Shown here piece by piece: positions 48,158 to 59,974 of a stretch of 64,000 bases of DNA (the first letter of the stretch is position 1; each line of letters opens with the position of its first letter). A program made the translations under genes and the position numbers. The notes under the pieces were generated by a model. It saw nothing but the letters and a program-made list of their open reading frames with translations, did no database searches and had not been told where the DNA came from. Origin of the DNA: Hericium rajendrae (taxonomy: Eukaryota > Basidiomycota > Agaricomycetes > Russulales > Hericiaceae); NCBI GenBank assembly GCA_033439255.1, contig CM065883.1, forward strand, positions 620,001-684,000. Reading direction: 5' to 3'.

Positions 48158-49130
48158 TCATCGGAACTGCTCCTCGGTGATAGTGATGGTCGGCGGTGGA
48201 GGAACGCCCTGTGGCGGGGTACTCGTGCCCGAAGTGGGGAAGTGAGGCGTCGTGGGCGTTGCCATACCTGACTGGTCTTCGGTCATGAAGCGCACGCGCT
48301 GACGGTGGGCCTAAATACGAAAGTACATCATGGAGTATTCCAAGAGAATGTATAAGACAATACCAACCATGGGTAACTTGGGGATTAGCACAAGGATGAG
48401 CGCCGTCAAATTTATGGCGAACAGCCATGGATTATAGTTCGTGTAATGTGTTGACGCGAGAAACCTATACAAGGACATAGGCACTCTCGTTCAGGACAGC
48501 CAAGCAATAGAGAATAGATGCACTTACAAGAAGACAGGCACGGCGAAGAGCCACTTCTTTGATGGAGTATTCTGAGCACCTTCGTCGATTTGCTCCCATA
48601 GTGTCAGATCGTCGTATGCACCACCATGCAACTCGTTGTGGAAAGGAATGCCCGTGACACCGTGAAACATAAGATATGATAGCTAATATGAGAACCATAT
48701 GAGATGTCACCTTCGTAAGCGTGCGGTGGATAGAATTCCGTGAATGGAGAACGCACAGCGAGATAGCAGAGGTTGACCGTGGTCCAACTGATTTGCTGCG
48801 TCATTCCGGGGATGGTATCGATGACGAGTTTACCAGCCGCAATAAGCACGAGATGGATGACCCATGCGCCTGTTATGCCAATGCAGAGCTCGCAGTCAGC
48901 AGCGGTCGTGTGCGGGCTGTCGTTTGCTACGACGTACCTTTGCGGTTGACCCACTCCGCGTTGATATTCGAGCCATACGCCGACTGATCAAGGACCTCCT
49001 CCTGCGAGCTATCTACCTTCTCGACCTTCAGCAAACTGCCGCTGCGCCCCCGTCGCACATGACCACCACCCTCGGATGTGTGGATGGACAGCGCGGGCAG
49101 TTTGATATTTGGAGGACTCAGTCCGCTCAT
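48158..49130 (-). CDS. ORM1: ORM1-type (ORMDL) sphingolipid regulator
   Basis: This four-helix ER membrane protein restrains serine palmitoyltransferase. It reads SNINAEWVNRKGAWVIHLVL, IAAGKLVIDTIPGMTQQISW, TTVNLCYLALSYLMFHGVTG, IPFHNELHGGAYDDLTLWEQ, TPSKKWLFAVPVFLFLAS and THYTNYNPWLFAINLTALI, and ends in a Pro/Thr-rich tail with EEQFR. Length and order are those of yeast Orm1/Orm2. The N-terminal leader has RRGRSGSLLK. In yeast the N-terminal serines of Orm proteins are phosphorylated by Ypk1, and an RxRxxS-like context here suggests similar control, but that is inference. Introns are short and canonical, and no frame slip is seen. The start was chosen at MSGLSPPNIKLPALSI, in line with known leader lengths. 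It is divergent from the Virilizer-like gene. Confidence 0.95.
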
Positions 49131-49474
49131 TGCCTTCGATATCGCGGACGAATGACGCTGAAAATCGGCAGACACTGTGGGAATAATGCGCGCGGCTGCG
49201 AAGAGCTGGTGGTAGAGAGAAAGAAGGAAAGGCAAGGTCGGGCTCGGCTTGTATTTGCAGTGGTGCGAGAAGCCAAGGCTGTGTGGGCTGAGCCGCGTCG
49301 CTGGCCGCTGCTGCGCTCCGGCGCTTACTTAGCTCATCCCTGTTGGGAAATCTGTTCACGTGCCTCGAGGCCCGGAATTAGACGCCCACATCTTGTTCTC
49401 TCCCTTCAAGCGGCCGGTACTCTCTTCTGCTTCTTGCTACCATTTACGCATCATACTGACTGTCTGACAAGCAG
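49131..49474. promoter_or_regulatory. Divergent promoter, ORM1 / Virilizer-like
   Basis: About 340 bp between two start codons. No distinctive element is visible. Confidence 0.4.
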
Positions 49475-52400
49475 ATGCTACTGCACTGGTGCACGCTCGA
49501 GCCCTCGGGCCCATCAAATCTTGCTGCGATCAGGTTCTCGTCACCCGTCCGAATCCGTTCCGTGCGAGTCTTTCCAAAGCATGCTAAGCCATTCGCTGAG
49601 CAGCCGGATATAATATCGTAAGTCAGTCTTACTCTCGGCGTTTCGATGCAGGTTCGGCATGAAGATCTCCGCATGCGTGTGCAGCATGCCCGAGGTGCGT
49701 GTGCGGCATAGGCCCGGTCCGACTTGTTCGAGCCTCTGTCAGTGCACGCATCATTACCCTTCTCCCCAAGTGTATAGCGCAGTGTTTTGACTCGTCATCA
49801 TTGCTGATCTTCGAAAAGGGAAACTGAGCCTGACGCGTTCTTCCTCGACCTTTACTTCAATGCCCACCCGATATCCTCTGCGGATGCAAAGCAGAAGCAA
49901 AAAGCTTCCAATGCCCTTGTGCCGACAGTTATCACATATGCTGGTAGCCCTGTCGATTATGAAGTCGCCATGGGTAACGAGGCACGTCGACATCGCTGTG
50001 CTAGTTTTCATTGCTCATTCCGCATTCCCAGTAGTACGCCACTCGTCTCATGATAGTGAAGGGAAACTTTATCAAGGTCTCTTTGGCAATTTACGGCGAC
50101 ATTGCCTCCGAACTTCCTCCCGCTCCGACTACCTATACGCCAAGTGCAATCAGCAGCGTCGAACCACGCCCTTGTCCGCTGTCCTGGATCCATCCAACTC
50201 AGAAGACCCAACTGCTCTCGCGCGTAAATTACTTGGGCTCATACCAGATGCACCTCCGCTACCGCTGATTGTGCGGCTCATGTTCTGCCTGAAGCCGTCA
50301 GATGAGGATTGGGATTTACCCGATTTCCCATACTTGCCTGCGGATATAGACGAGGATGTCATGGATTTTGATCTTGAAACAGCCTTCAGGTTGACCAACA
50401 GACCGGTCCCTGATGATACACCTGTCGAGGTGCTGCAACAGTTTGCCGACCGAGTAGTGGATGCAGTAGGTCCAAAGGTGAAGTCCATTTTTCGCTTCAT
50501 TCTCAGAATCCAGTGATTTACCGTTGCATATGCTTACAGAACAGCAATCAGGCTTTCTTGATTGCTGGTATACTCTCCCATTCAGCATGTCAGCATCCTG
50601 AGATGGCAAGGCTTTTAATAGTAAGTCCCATGATTTGATCATCCAGACTTTCTCACATCGTGTCTTAGGACCGACTGGATATAAGAGCCATCTTCGACGC
50701 TACTGTCCTTGAAGAAGACACGCTCCTCCATCTCCTCATAGCCGCGACAAATCCAGACATCGCCTCGACACCTGCTCAGCATATCCCTCACCGAAGACCT
50801 CTTATCCCTCCAACGCAGTGCACTGACCGAACTCGCCATCAAATCGGCTGCGCAGCGCCTCACGCAAATCCTGCACGGCTGGGATGCGCTCTCCGATGCG
50901 CTCTCCAACACCAAGCCGACTTCGGCGCTGCGTCTGCATTCCTGCTTGCCGTGGGCAGAGACGAGCCCACTCTCGGCGCCGCGCTGCATGCGCTCATTGC
51001 GCATACGGACCTTGTCACGCGTTTGGCGGAGAATGCGGTGGTCCCGCGGTCGCTGGATCACCCGCCGCTGCTTTTGGATGGAGCTGGCGGTGTGTCGCAT
51101 GACGAGTTTATTGCGTTTTTGCGGGCGTGGATCGGGGTCGCGTGTGTTCTGCGGCGTATGCGTGGGCAGATAGTGTCCCGAATGGAGAGGCTCGAGAGCG
51201 TGCGCTGGGGATTCTGAGAGTATGGCAAGAGGCAAAAGGGTATCGTGAGGTGATATCATGGCCAACATATTGCAGCGTCGATATTGACTGTTTTCTTGAT
51301 TTCTGATTAGATTCTGAACAATCTCTTACTCTTGCGACAGATGATCTACCGCCTGGAGTGCATGATAGAGGACAACGCCCTCTCGAGGTGGCATACTTGC
51401 CGAAGACATCCTCAAATCACTGTTTCGCTCACCGGCGGCTTTGCTTTCGCCTCATCTCAATCGTTGCATTTCGTCTCTTCAGCCCGGTCTATGCGCCATC
51501 GCGGACGAAGAATTAGAAGATCTACATGCTTTGGCAGACGTTGCCGATGGGGGAGTCGCTGTTGCACTCGAGGATCTCATGCGCCCTTTGGACCGCCCTT
51601 TGACTCCGAAAGCATTAAGTATTCTGCGTGTAGCTCTGGCAACTGTGTCGCGTGAGGTAGAGGAGGGCGAAGAAGGCGAGTGGCGTATCCTAGGCACGCT
51701 GTGGGATCAAGGCAGGCACGGTCTAACTATGCGCCTCGTCGACATCCTTTCTGTTCTTTCTGAGGACATTCAAGCCTATTTTACTATCGCCCTACCCGTC
51801 CATGGCACATATCAAGGCACCGTCGCAACGCTGCTTCTTGCTGCCGAAGAGACGATGCTCATCGTCCACCGATTAGCTCCGCTATATCCCCTCCCTGGAC
51901 GACACATGCATGCACTCATCGGCGTAGTAGCGGATCTCTTCGCATGCAGCGATGCCGCCGACATGGCCTATAGTCCCGACAGCGACACCTCCGACGCCGC
52001 ACAGCGCGTGCGCCAGACCAGCATCGACCTAGTCCAGACCCTCGCCCACAGCCCGCGGCAGGCGGAGGTCGTTCTTCGCACCCTGTTGCACCACGGCACG
52101 GCGGCCAACGGGCGCGACCCCGCATACCACCTGCTGCAGGTATTCAGCCTTGTCGACAATCTGCTCCCAATGCCACATCCGGACGACATGCGGGACGACG
52201 AGGACGCGCGTTGGGTACGGCAGGTGCTCCCGCGCGTGCTGCCCGACCTCACCGCGTTCGTCCGGCTGCTCGACCTCGAGAACCGCACGCACTTTGTGCG
52301 GCGCCTGGCGGATCTGGATGGAGGCACCATTGGGATCGGAGAGTGGCTTATATTGGAGGAGTTGAAGCTTCTGCGGGACACGCTCAAGGCGTTAGAAGAC

Positions 52401-53528
52401 CAGGACTTGCTCGATGATCTGGCGTTGTTCCGCAGATATGAGGCTTCCTGCTCGCTTCGTCTTGTGCGTGATGTGGTGTCGGGCCCATCTCCGACGGCGC
52501 AGAGAATCATGGCCTATGTCGCGCGCAGTCCGGACGCAGCGTCGTTATTGACGACGTCTTTACAGTCGTTGCTATCTACGCGGCTCTATTCACTGGCGCA
52601 GGTCCAAATTGCGCAGGCATTGCTGGATTCGGGACCGGAGGGTCTCGATCATAGCCTGCTGTTCATCGTTGCAATGACCTTCCTGCGCGCCATCCAATAC
52701 GATTTGGAACCATCCTCGCCCCCGAATTTTTCCTCGAGCACGCTCTCACAGCGCTCAAAAGCACCCCACTCAAGAGCATTGAGCCCACACGTCTCTGCAC
52801 CGAGATCGGGAAGCTCTCATCGTCATCTCGAACCACAGCGCCGGCCTCAACCCCGCCTCTGCCGACCTCACCGTCGACATCATGGACTGGCTCGTGCAGC
52901 AATCGCACGCAGGCCTCCCCGAGCTCTCAACCCTGCACGGCATCTCGCACGACACGCTCTCCACGCTCTGCGACGCGCTCGCCAATGCAGCGATCACCCC
53001 AGAACGCGGCGATGCGCTCGAGTTCCTCCGCATCAGCATCTCCGGCGCGTCTGAAGACAGCGCGCCGCCGCCGTCCACCGCGCTCCCCGACAAGATCGAG
53101 CTGTCGCTGCACCGCGTCGACGCGGCGCTGCGCGCCACCATCGGCCCGCCGACGACGCCGACGCGCACGACGCCCCCGCAGGCGCAGGGCATGCTCGGGC
53201 TGGTCACGGTGTCCCCGCCGACGGCCCTCTTGCGCTCGCCTGCGGTGACGGGCCTCACGAAACGTACAATGCGAATGACTTCAGGCAGCTGCGGCAGCTG
53301 CCGTCGGCGAGACAGAACACAAGTCGCATGCCGAGCAAGCACGTCGATGTGGGTTCGCTGTCGTTGTCGTTCTGCGTTTTGCTGATTTTGTATCCTTAGG
53401 AATTTGAATCGACGATGTCTTCGCCGGCGGTGATGACCGGTGCTTTGCCAAATGTGCCAGGTGGTTCAGGCGGAGCATCGGGCCCTTTCGATAACTTTCC
53501 AGGACTCGCGCCTCCGTTTTCTCAGTAA
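49475..53528 (+). CDS. Virilizer-like protein (putative m6A writer subunit)
   Basis: This large, mostly helical protein has an N-terminus that fits the Virilizer N-terminal domain: MLLHWCTLEPSGPSNLAAIR, FSSPVRIRSVRVFPKHAKPF, EPDAFFLDLYFNAHPISSAD, SNALVPTVITYAGSPVDYEV and LMIVKGNFIKVSLAIYGDIA. Helical repeats follow (LPLIVRLMFCLKPSDEDWDL, RLTQILHGWDALSDALSN, LLLDGAGGVSHDEFIAFLRA and LSPHLNRCISSLQPGLCAIA), and the tail is TYNANDFRQLRQLPSARQN then GLAPPFSQ. Animal VIRMA and plant VIR scaffold the METTL3/METTL14 mRNA methylation complex; this role is inferred by family only. Intron 49982-50034 has a probable GC donor (GAG|GCACGT). About eight one-base slips occur (near 50180, 50765, 50915, 51150, 51390, 52710, 52820 and 53265), the most in any gene here, and exon ends in the middle are approximate. 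The stop is TAA 53526-53528. Confidence 0.72.
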
Positions 53529-54016
53529 ATAACCGGGTTCGGTTGTATGGACGTTCTTCATCTTGTTGTATCCATCACTCGCAATGTATCATGCTGAAAC
53601 CAGACCATCCGTCTGGAACATCTTGAAGATGGGACTGTGCCGGTGCCCAGGTCAGACGAAGCTTTGTCCAGAGGTTCTCCCGTTGGAAACGCTTTAATAC
53701 TGAAGAAAGGAAACGCTGATCGTCCATATGGATTCACACAAACAGGTGGATACAAATGCATAAAGGAAAAGTGGCCAGAAAGCCCGAGCGGAGGTGGATC
53801 TGCTAATGTACGGAGTCTAATGCTAGTAGTAGAGAATGGGGCGTTGTAATGTACGTATCCGAGACTGGGCATCATATGCAATGAAGAAAGGTAGAAAATA
53901 GACAGAGATGAAGAATCAGACTGCTTTACATGCTAAACTGCGATAATCAATAAATGCAACTAAAAAATGCGATGCGAAAGCCCACGACACAGAGTTCATA
54001 CTACACCACACGCCGT
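53529..54016. other. Convergent 3' region
   Basis: This lies between the 3' ends of the Virilizer-like gene (plus) and MDM34 (minus). Short open frames only; nothing was recognised. Confidence 0.5.
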
Positions 54017-56253
54017 CTACGAATCCCGATACATCTCCGACGGCTGCCGTCTCCGCAAATGCGACGGGTGCATCTCGGGCGGAAAGCGCTCCATCTCGTC
54101 GCGCGACCTGAAATACCGATCCATATCGCCCTCATCGAACTCGCTCGGTGGCGCCGGCGACACAGATCCCGAGCGCAACGCCGACATGCTGTCGTTCAAG
54201 TCCAAGTCTTCCGGCGGCGACGGCAGCTCGGCCTGTTCCGCGGGCTGCTTGCCCTTCCCCCCGAGGAAATGCATCCCGCGACGCTTCGCGCGCCGCGGGG
54301 CAGGGGCGGGCGTCGGAACGTGTGTGCGACGTGCCGTGCGCACGGTGAAGTGCTCGAGGGCGCGCGTATACGGCGAGAGCGTATGGTTCGAATGCGATAG
54401 CATGTTGAGGTGCGAGACGGTGCTGTTCATTGCGGGCTGCAGCACGATCTGCGCGGGATCGGCGGGTGGCGAGGATGAGAGCGAGAAGGCGGTGGTTGGG
54501 AGCAGGGGCGGCGACTGCGGCGGTGCTGTCGATAGTGAAAGCGAGGGGCGGCGTTTGGTGGGGATGGGGTAAGGCGGCGCTGGGTGATCAGAGGAGGGTG
54601 GGGTGGGGATGGAGTGCGTGCGGTCGCTGGAACGGGAGGCGTGCGACGGCGAGACGGGCCGTTGATGTGGAGAGTGGTAGAGTGGCGGCGTGGGCGGTGT
54701 AGAACGAGTACGAATGCGCGGTGTGCCCTGATGGGCCTGTGATGGCCCGTTAGGGAGAAATCCAGCGGCTGAGGCCGATGACGGCAAGGCAAAATAGGGA
54801 TCATAAAGTGAATGCGCTCTACGCGGCTGCGGACCGGCTGTGAGAGGCGTATTCGGCGGGAAGTAGGACGAGTCCATAGTCGAGATGTTAAGGCGCGCAG
54901 TTGACGCTTGGGAGAATGACGACGGAGGTCGTGTGATGCCCGCAGGAGGTTGAACCTGCGACTGTGAGTGGATAACCCTCGGGCGGGTGACCACACCCCC
55001 TCCAACAGCAGGAATGGTCTCGTACTCCGTCACACTCATCCGTTCAAGTACTTCATCCTCTGTAGGAGCAACGGACGACGCCACATCGTAGACCGTGTCC
55101 TCCCACTCAATGACATCGTACGACCCGCCCTCCTCCATCTCCTCGCCCTTCTTCTTCTTCAGCCAGGTCCGCGAGCCCTCTTGATGCAGTGCTCCCAAAG
55201 ACCCGCCCGAAATTACCGAAGACGCTTTTGGCAGGTAGACCCTCTGGCCGCAAGCCGTATGTTGGGTCAAAATTCTCGAGGTCGGGAAATGCAGTGTCTG
55301 GCGGCTCAGGCGCGGGCGTTCGGGGTAGTTGAGCTTGCCTTTGAGAGGATGAGCTTGCCACCGAGACTGTGCGAGTGCGGTACGGCACAAGCGGGGGACC
55401 TAATCCCGGGGTGAAAAGCGGGGAATGCAGACCCAGCGGTGGCGGCCGGGGTATATAGGTTGCCGGTGCGGACATTGTCGTGCGTTGCGACGCCGACGGT
55501 GTAACCGATGGTGGGGGTGGCTGTTTTGTGAGGTACGGTGCTTCTACCTTGGCCTTCACCCACTGCTGGCTCAGCCGGTGTATGATTCCCGGGAGATCCT
55601 CTCTGAACATCTGACGCAGCTGGCCCTCAATCTCGTGCTGGATGAACTTCTGAATGACAGCTATCGAATCAAACGTCGAGTTGATGTCCACATTCTGCAG
55701 CGGGTCAGTCTTGAAAACCAGGGTAATACCCTTTTGACGAGAGACGACGAGGACGACGTAAGCATTGAGGCGAAAATGCGAGAGCCGGAGAAGCATCGGT
55801 ACGACGAGAGGCTGCTTTGCTGCAAGCATTCCGCGGGAGCCGCTCATGAGGTCAATTTCGTGCTGCTTATGGTTAAGCGGGTTGGCCTAATGCAATACAT
55901 TGAGCATGTGCGACAGAATAGAATCTTGGACAAGACGCACCTGTACTTTTGTACGTAGAACAAGATGCGCATCTCCGGCGTATGTCAAGCGAAATATACC
56001 ACGAAACTGGTCCATGGTGAGGTCGCCGATATCACGGATCTCGAGCTCGGGAGGCTGAACGACGAATTAGCTCTGCTGAGCAGCTTGTCACAAGGCAGTG
56101 ACATACCTGTGTGCCCATCTCAAGTTCAACAACCTCTATTTTGTCTGCAATCACGGGAGGCTTTGAGCCTTTGTTCAGGGCTGAAGTGAGGAGATCTATA
56201 GCATCGGCGTGGAATTGGTCCGAAAAGCGAGGCCATTGGAAGGAGAAAGACAT
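54017..56253 (-). CDS. MDM34: Mitochondrial distribution and morphology protein 34 (ERMES)
   Basis: MDM34 is an outer-membrane component of the ERMES ER-mitochondria tether, with an SMP lipid-transfer domain at the N-terminus. It reads MSFSFQWPRFSDQFHADAID, LLTSALNKGSKPPVIADKIE, VVELEMGTQPPELEIRDIGD, LTMDQFRGIFRLTYAGDAHL, LRTKVQANPLNHK, LAAKQPLVVPMLLRLSHFRL and FDSIAVIQKFIQHEIEGQLR, then the QMFREDLPGIIHRLSQQWVK end of the domain. The remaining 550 residues are disordered and rich in Pro/Ser, with the conserved short piece YDVIEWEDTVYD. Family members have the same SMP-plus-tail layout. One frame slip lies near 55165, between TASRGLADL and KKKKGEEMEE. The start at 56253 is exact to the family. 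The C-terminus reads LRRRQPSEMYRDS. Confidence 0.94.
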
Positions 56254-56560
56254 GATTCCCTCAAAAGAAAGCAGATATAATAAGGTGGCCTTTTTAAAGA
56301 ATGAGCAGCGTTAAATATCGTCGTGGGGGCATGATGGGATGATGAGCGGGAGGAGTAAGTCAGAGGAGAGGCCGAGACCGCCCTCGACAAGGTAAGCTCA
56401 AGCGTTTCCGCCACAGCCTTTTGGTCGCGTGCAACTTGCAAGTTCAACCTCGCAAATCTTTCCTCCATACTTTCCATCAAAAGCACTGCCCGGTGAATTC
56501 AAACAGGTAGTGCCGACCTATCAAAGGCTAAATATTCACCACCAAGTCTCTGGTAAGGGG
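56254..56560. other. Intergenic between MDM34 and tRNA-Arg
   Basis: Only the MDM34 promoter side is expected. No recognised feature. Confidence 0.45.
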
Positions 56561-56567
56561 AAAAAAA
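56561..56567 (-). terminator. Pol III T-run terminator of tRNA-Arg
   Basis: Seven T on the minus strand lie about 18 nt after the tRNA 3' end, as expected for RNA polymerase III termination. Confidence 0.7.
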
Positions 56568-56584
56568 GTTTGATTGATGATAAT

Positions 56585-56657
56585 TACCCCAGGCGAGACT
56601 CGAACTCGCAACCTCCAGATTAGAAGTCTGACGTCATAACCATTAGACAACTAGGGC
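56585..56657 (-). tRNA. tRNA-Arg (anticodon TCT)
   Basis: Seventy-three nucleotides fold cleanly. The acceptor is GCCCTAG with CTGGGGT (two G-U pairs) and discriminator A. A short D-arm GTC/GAC closes the AATGGTTA loop. The anticodon arm is TCAGA-CTTCTAA-TCTGG, with TCT at positions 34-36. The T-arm is GCGAG-TTCGAGT-CTCGC. There is no intron and no encoded CCA. It reads AGA codons. Confidence 0.95.
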
Positions 56658-57544
56658 TTGTAAGTCAATTTTTGACTCTAAATAATAATATGGATTCGCA
56701 GTCGCGATGGATGCTCGCTACGCACTTCGAGCTAGTATCCACAGGTCTGGAAATTTCATCTACAGTAGAGTGCGAGACACCAAGACGTGCAGTCAGTTAA
56801 TGTATTTTGTGCAGCAACGCGGTTTGACAAAGACAAAGACAATAACAATAGCATGCATATGCTTATGGCCTCGTGGCAGGCGGTGGCATACGCGCGCAAG
56901 GGGCGGAATTTGAGTTTACCTGCCTCAAATCTTGCATTTCTAGTGATGAACCCTACATAAAATTTGAGCCAGTAGATCCAAGGATACATGGCTTCAGTTC
57001 TGCGAAGTTTCATGCTGAGGTCTGTTGAAATTGACGTGCATTTAGCGCGACGAACACGACTTGAGCTCAATTTTGCCCAGCGCCACTGCAGCGCAGCGCA
57101 GAATTTGGCCTTGTTTGTTTGCGAGCCTCAGTCCTTAGGCGAGATAATATATGCTCGCTTCGCTCGCAATCGGTTTCCATATAGATTAGTTCAAGTAATT
57201 TGGTAATTTCACTTGATTGCTGTTTGCAAAAAGCGTCGAGGCAGTTTCTCGACTTGAGCATGTGAGGCTCAGACTACTACCTACATCGTACAGCACAGTA
57301 CACCACTCACCGGAAACGCATGTAAAACTAGGCATATCATCATCATCATCAAGATTTGGCTTACCGATGGATTTTTCATACCTATTGAGATTCGATGCTG
57401 AAGTCATTTAAATTCAGACGGCGAGTATGTCGTCGATAAAAATCCCGATAGTCAGCATATTGCTGATATAGTCCGCGGATTCAGTAAGGTAACACAGAAG
57501 GGCGGCCACATGGTATGGAAACCAGACATAATTTACACTTCCAT
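56658..57544. other. Intergenic, nothing recognised
   Basis: About 890 bp upstream of the tRNA and downstream of the dynein chain gene. It is AT-rich and has no coding signature. A (CAT)n-like run lies at about 57336-57350. Confidence 0.5.
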
Positions 57545-59547
57545 CTACTCCTCAGGCCCGCTCCCGTTCGCGGCACCATTGGAACCAGGGCTCCCTGGCC
57601 CATTTGCCCGCACCGGCGCTCCAGTCCCTGCTGCGGCTCCAGTCCCTGCTGCGGCTCCCGTCCCTGCTGCTGCTGCTGCTGCTGCGCCAGCGGGGGCTCC
57701 AGAACCAGCTGCGCGGGCCGCCGCTGCACTGGCGCCAGCACGGTCCTTCGAGCTGAGCAAGCTCTGGAAGAAGTTCTGCAGCACCTCGTGCTGCGTCTGT
57801 CCATTCGTCGGACTAGGCGTGCCCGGCATGCTCGGTGATGTCGGCGAGCGCCCTCCAGGGCCGACCGATGCGGTCAGCGACGCGACGTTCGCGCCCGCTC
57901 TCGCCGCTGGCCGGCCTGTGAGCTTGCGCGCCGCCTCGCTGTTGAGGACACTCGTGCCCAGACCCGCGCCGCCTTCCATTTCGCTGAGTGCGCGCTCGAC
58001 GTTCGGCAGGCTGAAGGAGCTGCTGCCGAGTGGACCGACGATACCTGCGGTCGAGGTTTCTGTCGGATTGCGGAACATCCCGCGGGGATCGCGATCGCCT
58101 TTCTTCGAGTTTTCGTCGTAGTTCTTCGCGAGGAAGGCTTGTTCTGGCGTTGGGTTGTTGAAAGGAGGAAGAGGGGAGGCTACACAGTCTCATGAGCCAC
58201 GAACAGCAATACCCAGTGATATTGCGTACCTTTGCACCTTGATCTGGGACAAGTGAGGCGTAGAGTTTCTGTGCACCCGGCTCTTCCACCATCTCGTCGT
58301 CAGCCGACTCAAGGTCTCTCTCCCAAGCCTCGCCCCATCCTTTCGCGTCGAAGCCGTCGCGGAGAACAGCGATCTTTCCCCAACTGTCCCAGCCTGCAGG
58401 GACGACAATGCGATCGCGGTCTAGGGTATTTGGTTTGTGCTGGAAAGGGAATGGGTTGCGGATGGGAGCGACCGGCTCAGTGGGCGAAGAGAGACCGGGT
58501 GAAGGTGCGGGTGGCAGGAAAAGGACATGCAGGGCGTATTGGCGGAGAACCTGGAGGGTTGTAGGCTGTGGGGTGGTATAAAGAGACCAGCGCCATCTAG
58601 ACGGAGATATGGAGTTAGAGGAGAACAATGCATGCATGAACAGACGTACATTTCAAACATATCGTGCGCAGCACCTGCATGATGCCGTCTGTCCTCTCTT
58701 CCCATTCGCCACCCTTGCCCTTCACCATGCCACCCATTCCAGACGTGCCTGCGCCGACGATATCATTATTTTCGTCAATAAGATCTGCTTTTGTGCAGGT
58801 GACGATTATTGGCACGCCAGCCGTGTTATGTGTGAAGGTGCCAGGGCCCAAGGGTAGTATTGTACCCTGCATGGTGGATGACGTCGCGGGGATGGGATCT
58901 GTACTAGGTTCGGCATAGTACTGCAGATGCGCCTGCACTGGACAAGTGTTATAAGGTTATGAATCTACACATACGAAAAATATGGGTACTCACGTCGTTC
59001 ACGATTCTCCTCGCGTGCAATCACAAGTTCTCGCGAATCATCGCCCTTCACCCAGTCCTCTATCCAACTTAACCACATGTGAAGCTCTTCAATGAAGGTC
59101 CATGGACGTGTCCAGTCTAGTGCTATTATAACGAGGGTATGAGAGAGGGATTGTCGTGGAGGTAAGAAATGAGGAAGGAGAGAGGTATATGCGGCTGCTG
59201 AGGACGGTATTGTGTACACGGACAGTCGAACGAGGGTATCTAGACTACAGGCGTGAGGTCTTGTTCACGTCGCGTACGTTTGCGCACTCACCTTCGTCTG
59301 CTTCGTCTCGGATATCCGCCCAATCGTATCCGAGAGCAAAATCAGTTCGTGGCTCGTCTTTGCCACCATCTGAAGCCGCCTTTTGTAACAGTGCAGATGC
59401 TAGCGTGGTCTTTCCACTGGAAGGCTCCCCGAGGATCAAGATCTGTTTCGAAGGGATAGAGCGCGTCGAGGATACGGAATCAAGGATGCTTGACCAAAGG
59501 TCCTGAGGAGGAACTTCCGGTGTCGATGAGCGAGAGCCGCCATCCAT
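57545..59547 (-). CDS. Cytoplasmic dynein 1 light intermediate chain
   Basis: This subunit links the dynein motor to cargo adaptors and drives nuclear and vesicle transport in hyphae. The N-terminus MDGGSRSSTPEVPPQDLWSS leads to a Ras-like fold with P-loop QILILGEPSSGKTTLASALL, then FALGYDWADIRDEADE, PSSAAAYTSLLPHFLPPRQS, VIIALDWTRPWTFIEELHMW, VPIIVTCTKADLIDENND, VLRQYALHVLFLPPAPS and DRIVVPAGWDSWGKIAVLRD. The C-terminal part is disordered up to the short helix EVLQNFFQSLLSSKD, which fits the adaptor-binding helix of this family, and a Gly/Ala-rich tail with tandem AAAGTG units. One frame slip lies near 58590 (YGA/SLYTTPQP). A 5' UTR intron probably lies just upstream (GTAAGT..CACAG, about 59560-59650). 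Confidence 0.92.
57618..57684. repeat. Tandem 18-bp repeat and CTG run in dynein chain tail
   Basis: Three copies of an 18-bp unit (GCTCCAGTCCCTGCTGCG and close variants) run into a (CTG)6-7 stretch. On the coding strand they give AAAGTG repeats and poly-Ala. The copy number may vary between strains. Confidence 0.75.
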
Positions 59548-59974
59548 GGTATAAGATAAGAGCTGTGATGGAGTTTCTGCCTTTCCGAAGTGTAGAAAAT
59601 GGTGTGTAAAAGCGGTATACCTTTTGTCAAGTACTGCTAAAGTGGTACTTACGACTACGACGTTGTAACCTCGTCTTTCGGAGTCTGAAATCTTCCATAC
59701 ATCCGGCTCCTGCGGCGGATCCCACACCTCCCTCGCCAATTCAATCCAAACCAGCCCTTGTTGCTGCCGGTGGACTCTGAGGCTACTTGCTTTCCCTGTT
59801 GTGCGGTAGGCTTGACAGGTTTATTCTGCTCGCTGGGATTGCCTGGCAGCTGACCGACTTGAATTCAGCTGCTGAACGGAAGTATTCATCCCCACTGTCG
59901 CATTTGCGAATCTGTTCACCACGGCGTCCATCACTCGTTACATCGGATCCAGGGAAACATACAAAGATTTCCTT
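59548..59974. other. Divergent 5' region, dynein chain / TIP41, with open leader
   Basis: The two ATGs are 427 bp apart. On the minus strand, 59640-59740 is open and reads REVWDPPQEPDVWKISDSER, followed by a strong donor GTAAGT. This is either a spliced 5' UTR or coding sequence of a small unrecognised upstream gene. An ATG in another phase lies near 59895. Confidence 0.4.
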
